Notes under the pieces: model-generated
What the model was told of the DNA's origin: nothing
The model's database searches: none
The model's input: only the letters and a program-made list of their open reading frames with translations
DNA from: Chlorobiaceae bacterium
Lineage (GTDB): Bacteria > Bacteroidota > Chlorobiia > Chlorobiales > Chlorobiaceae
Reading direction: 5' to 3'
DNA length: 34,879 nt
Assembly (NCBI GenBank): GCA_013334435.1
Contig: JAAXXP010000011.1
Span: 1 to 34,879 of the forward strand
Made by a program: the position numbers and the translations under genes
Shown here: positions 32,799 through 34,879 of the stretch, piece after piece
Numbering within the stretch: position 1 is the first letter of the stretch
How the letters are laid out: each line of letters starts with the position of its first letter

Positions 32799-32868
32799 TG
32801 AACCTTGCAGGTTCAAGGTGTTATGCGGTTAAATAGTTAATTTATAACATTTATTTTTAAGAAGACAA
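32799..32868 (-). promoter_or_regulatory. Promoter and inverted repeat of the sigma factor gene
   Basis: On the minus strand TTGTCT (32863-32868) and TATAAA (32841-32846) are 16 bases apart, a usable sigma-70 promoter. Downstream, TGAACCT and AGGTTCA (32799-32815) form a perfect 7-bp dyad with a 3-base centre in the 5' untranslated region. It may be an operator or hairpin. No SigR-type GGAAT/GTT promoter was recognised. Confidence 0.5.
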
Positions 32869-33020
32869 ACTGATCCGGCGAATTAAAGGACGCCGTTGTC
32901 AATTGTCGACGGCGATCGTTATCCGTAGCCGGGATGAGATCCTCCGCCGCGTTGCGAGGCTTTCCGGTTCGCGCACGGCAACGTGAGGGGGAGGTGTACA
33001 GAAACTACAGATGTTACCCT

Positions 33021-34532
33021 ATGAGTGAGCAGGCAGACGTTATTGTTATCGGAGCTGGAATCGGCGGGCTGACTGCCGCCGCGCTGCTTCAGGAAAGAGG
33101 CATCCACACCGTGGTTTTCGAAAAAAACGGTTTTCCCGGCGGAAGCTGTGCGTCATTCGAGAGGGACGGCTACAGGTTCGATGCCGGAGCTTCGGTTTTT
33201 TACGGCTTTTCTGAAAACGGTCAAAGCGGGACGCTGAACCTGCATACCAGGATATTCCGTAAACTCGGGGTCGAGATCGCTACGGTGCCGGATCCGGTCC
33301 AGATCCATTATCACCTGCCTGAAGGCTTCAATGTGGCGGCCTCATTCGACCGCCAGGAGTTTCTCGACTCCCTTGCCGCCCGCTTTCCTCTCGAGAAAGA
33401 GGGGATAGAGCGCTTCTACAGGGAACTCGAGGAGGTCTACGACATTCTCAGCTCCCTTCCTGCCGGTTCGCTCGAGGATGTGATGCATCTGGCCTCGGTT
33501 GGCGGGCGCTACCCGCTCAAGACCGCCATGCTTGCCCTCAAGACCTTCCGCTCGATGGGCAGGACTGCCCGGAAGTATATCCGTAACGAGGAACTGCTCC
33601 GTTTTATCGATATCGAATCCTATTCCTGGGCGGTGCAGGATGCTCTTTCGACCCCTCTGGTAAACGCAGGGATATGCCTTGCCGACCGGCACCATGGCGG
33701 CATAAACTATCCGATAGGCGGATCGGGGCGGATACCCGAAGCGCTCTGCCGCGGCCTGGAGAAGTTCGGCGGGCGTGTTCGCTATCGTTCGGAAGTCACC
33801 GAAATCATCGTGGAAAACGGTATTGCCCGGGGAGTCAGGCTTGCTGATGGCGAAACCGTTCTGGCCGGTTCGGTCATCACCAACGCCACCGTGTGGGATA
33901 CCTTCAACCGCATGGTCAGGGATTCGCGCTACAGGGTGCCCGAAGAGCGGTTTCGCCGTGCGCCGAGCTGGTTCCAGATGTTCCTCGGCGTCGATGCCGC
34001 GGTCATTCCCGAGGGATTCAACGTGCACCATATTCTCGTCGACGACTGGAGCGCCTACGATACGCCCGGGGGCACCATCTATTTTTCCGCACCCACCATT
34101 CTCGATCCGTCGCTCGCTCCGCCTGGTCGGCACATCGTGCATGCGTTCGTGACCTCGGAAACCGATATGTGGGATCGGTACGGGCGCGGCAGCGCCGGGT
34201 ACCGCGAGGCGAAGGAGCGCTACGCGGATTCGATCATCGCCCGGACGGAAAAAATCCTTCCGGGTCTCCTGAGCGCAGTGAAGCTGAAGGTTCTGGCGAC
34301 TCCGCAGACCCACGAACGCTACCTGAACCGCTGGAAAGGCTCATACGGCCCCATGCTCAAGCCCGGCCAGAATATTCTGCAGAAGCCGCAGAACCGCACG
34401 CTGGTGAAAAACCTGTTTGCCGTCGGCGACAGTACCTTTCCGGGCCAGGGCGTCATTGCGGTGACCTATTCCGGGGTGTCGTGCGCTTCACTGGTGGCGC
34501 GCAGGCTGGGAAAGCCTCTCGATTATCTATAG
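33021..34532 (+). CDS. crtH: Carotenoid cis-trans isomerase CrtH-type (phytoene desaturase family)
   Basis: A 503-residue FAD flavoprotein. The N-terminus has the dinucleotide motif VIVIGAGIGGLTAAALL, followed by VFEKNGFPGGSCASFERDGYRFDAGAS. NYPIGGSGRIPEAL marks the central domain. The C-terminal FAD motif is LFAVGDSTFPGQGVIAVTYSG. Length and motifs fit the CRTISO/CrtH branch, which turns poly-cis-lycopene into all-trans lycopene for chlorobactene-type carotenoids. CrtI-like desaturase is the alternative. The ATG at 33021 is used; the open frame upstream to 32934 lacks family sequence. A five-codon mini-frame (ATG at 33011) after the strong GGGGGAGG overlaps this start. It stands alone, divergent from the sigma gene. 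Confidence 0.85.
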   Translation: MSEQADVIVIGAGIGGLTAAALLQERGIHTVVFEKNGFPGGSCASFERDGYRFDAGASVFYGFSENGQSGTLNLHTRIFRKLGVEIATVPDPVQIHYHLPEGFNVAASFDRQEFLDSLAARFPLEKEGIERFYRELEEVYDILSSLPAGSLEDVMHLASVGGRYPLKTAMLALKTFRSMGRTARKYIRNEELLRFIDIESYSWAVQDALSTPLVNAGICLADRHHGGINYPIGGSGRIPEALCRGLEKFGGRVRYRSEVTEIIVENGIARGVRLADGETVLAGSVITNATVWDTFNRMVRDSRYRVPEERFRRAPSWFQMFLGVDAAVIPEGFNVHHILVDDWSAYDTPGGTIYFSAPTILDPSLAPPGRHIVHAFVTSETDMWDRYGRGSAGYREAKERYADSIIARTEKILPGLLSAVKLKVLATPQTHERYLNRWKGSYGPMLKPGQNILQKPQNRTLVKNLFAVGDSTFPGQGVIAVTYSGVSCASLVARRLGKPLDYL

Positions 34533-34590
34533 GTACCGGCAGGTTGGCCCTCTGCGGGGGCGAATTGGCTCTCGCACGTCGTTGCGGGGT

Positions 34591-34701
34591 ACTTGACACT
34601 CGCGTCCCCTGTAAGAAGACTTGACACTCGCGCCCCCTCTAGGAGGACTTGACACTCGCGCCCCCTCTAGGAGGACTTGACGCTCGCGTCCCTCTAAGGG
34701 G
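34591..34701. repeat. Four-copy 28-bp tandem repeat
   Basis: Units start at 34591, 34619, 34647 and 34675. Copies 2 and 3 are identical; 1 and 4 differ by a few bases. Each starts ACTTGACACTCGCG and ends with a small dyad CCTC-TAG-GAGG. There are no unique spacers, so it is not CRISPR. Each unit contains TTGACA, a -35-like word, without a -10. It lies in the intergenic region between crtH and a convergent gene and might be a slippage-prone minisatellite. Confidence 0.9.
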
Positions 34702-34765
34702 CTTGGGCTGGTGGTGGTTCGGCGTTCATCCGGAACCGAAGACGGGTTCCTTGCGGGTTTTCTTT

Positions 34766-34879
34766 TCAGCTTGCGGCCAGCAGCATGTCGATCTCCCTGA
34801 AGGGGAAATCGGTCAGTTCGGAGAGGATTTTCTTGGTTACGTACCCTTTGAACAGATAGGTGCCTTTTCTCAGGCTGTG
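34766..34879 (-). CDS. C-terminal end of an unidentified protein (perhaps alanine dehydrogenase)
   Basis: Only the last 37 codons are in the window, entering from the right edge and ending TGA at 34766-34768. The text LRKGTYLFKGYVTKKIL, then FPFREIDMLLAAS, has the look of the end of an alanine dehydrogenase-like enzyme of Bacteroidetes and Chlorobi type, but this is from memory and weak. It converges on crtH. Confidence 0.5.
   Translation of the reverse strand, partial: HSLRKGTYLFKGYVTKKILSELTDFPFREIDMLLAAS

Noticed and set aside
33342-34313. Minus-strand open frame of 323 codons
   Set aside because: It is antisense to the carotenoid isomerase gene, whose FAD motifs are clear.
34591-34701. 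Possible short CRISPR array
   Set aside because: The units are contiguous without spacers and no cas genes are present.

Overview
The window looks like chromosomal DNA of a green sulfur bacterium (order Chlorobiales: Chlorobium, Chlorobaculum, Prosthecochloris or a close relative). This rests on gene content and order, not on a database match: an ilvD-ilvB-ilvN-ilvC-leuB-leuC-leuD-citramalate synthase operon, a fused phytol kinase/phytyl-phosphate kinase, a Tol-Pal locus with two Pal lipoproteins, a porin-feoAAB iron locus with flavodoxin, and a carotenoid isomerase of the CrtH type. Coding DNA is moderately GC-rich, while promoters are AT-rich. No tRNA, rRNA, insertion sequence, phage gene or CRISPR array was found.

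Layout. (1) 1-8634, minus strand: branched-chain amino acid operon, led at 8743-8856 by a short reading frame whose C-terminal half is packed with Ile, Val and Leu codons, a probable attenuation leader. (2) 8990-9148: divergent promoter region with a perfect 25-bp palindrome. (3) 9149-16301, plus strand: isoprenoid alcohol kinase fusion, then tolQ, tolR, tolA, tolB, pal, a second pal and cpoB, making the envelope-spanning Tol-Pal machine. (4) 16331-21706, plus strand: iron uptake, with a dyad-rich promoter, a beta-barrel porin, two FeoA proteins, FeoB, a FeoC-like protein, a small Cys/His protein and a long-chain flavodoxin (the usual iron-sparing replacement for ferredoxin). (5) 21732-23446: an unrecognised minus-strand gene, then two tandem copies of a unit made of a conserved 5' leader, a 36- or 39-residue single-pass membrane protein and a terminator. 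This is the most interesting unexplained structure here. (6) 23447-25903: a LysE-type exporter and, on the minus strand, umuDC for translesion synthesis. (7) 25904-28470: a mostly non-coding stretch holding twin hairpins with a shared core, then a metallophosphoesterase with an extra C-terminal half that resembles an aegerolysin fold. (8) 28515-30926, minus strand: hsp20 and dnaK chaperones. (9) 31308-32868, minus strand: ECF sigma factor with its zinc-finger anti-sigma factor, then an ArsR-family repressor with a candidate operator. (10) 33021-34879, plus strand: crtH-type carotenoid isomerase, a four-copy 28-bp tandem repeat, and the 3' end of a minus-strand gene.

The groups that clearly work together are the ilv-leu-cim operon (making Ile, Val and Leu, with Ile probably derived through citramalate), Tol-Pal, the iron locus, UmuDC, the chaperone pair and the sigma/anti-sigma pair. 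Function calls come from motifs and gene order read by eye. No alignment, structure prediction or database search was run, so weak calls (the final partial gene, the aegerolysin-like region, the RNA structures) are marked as such.
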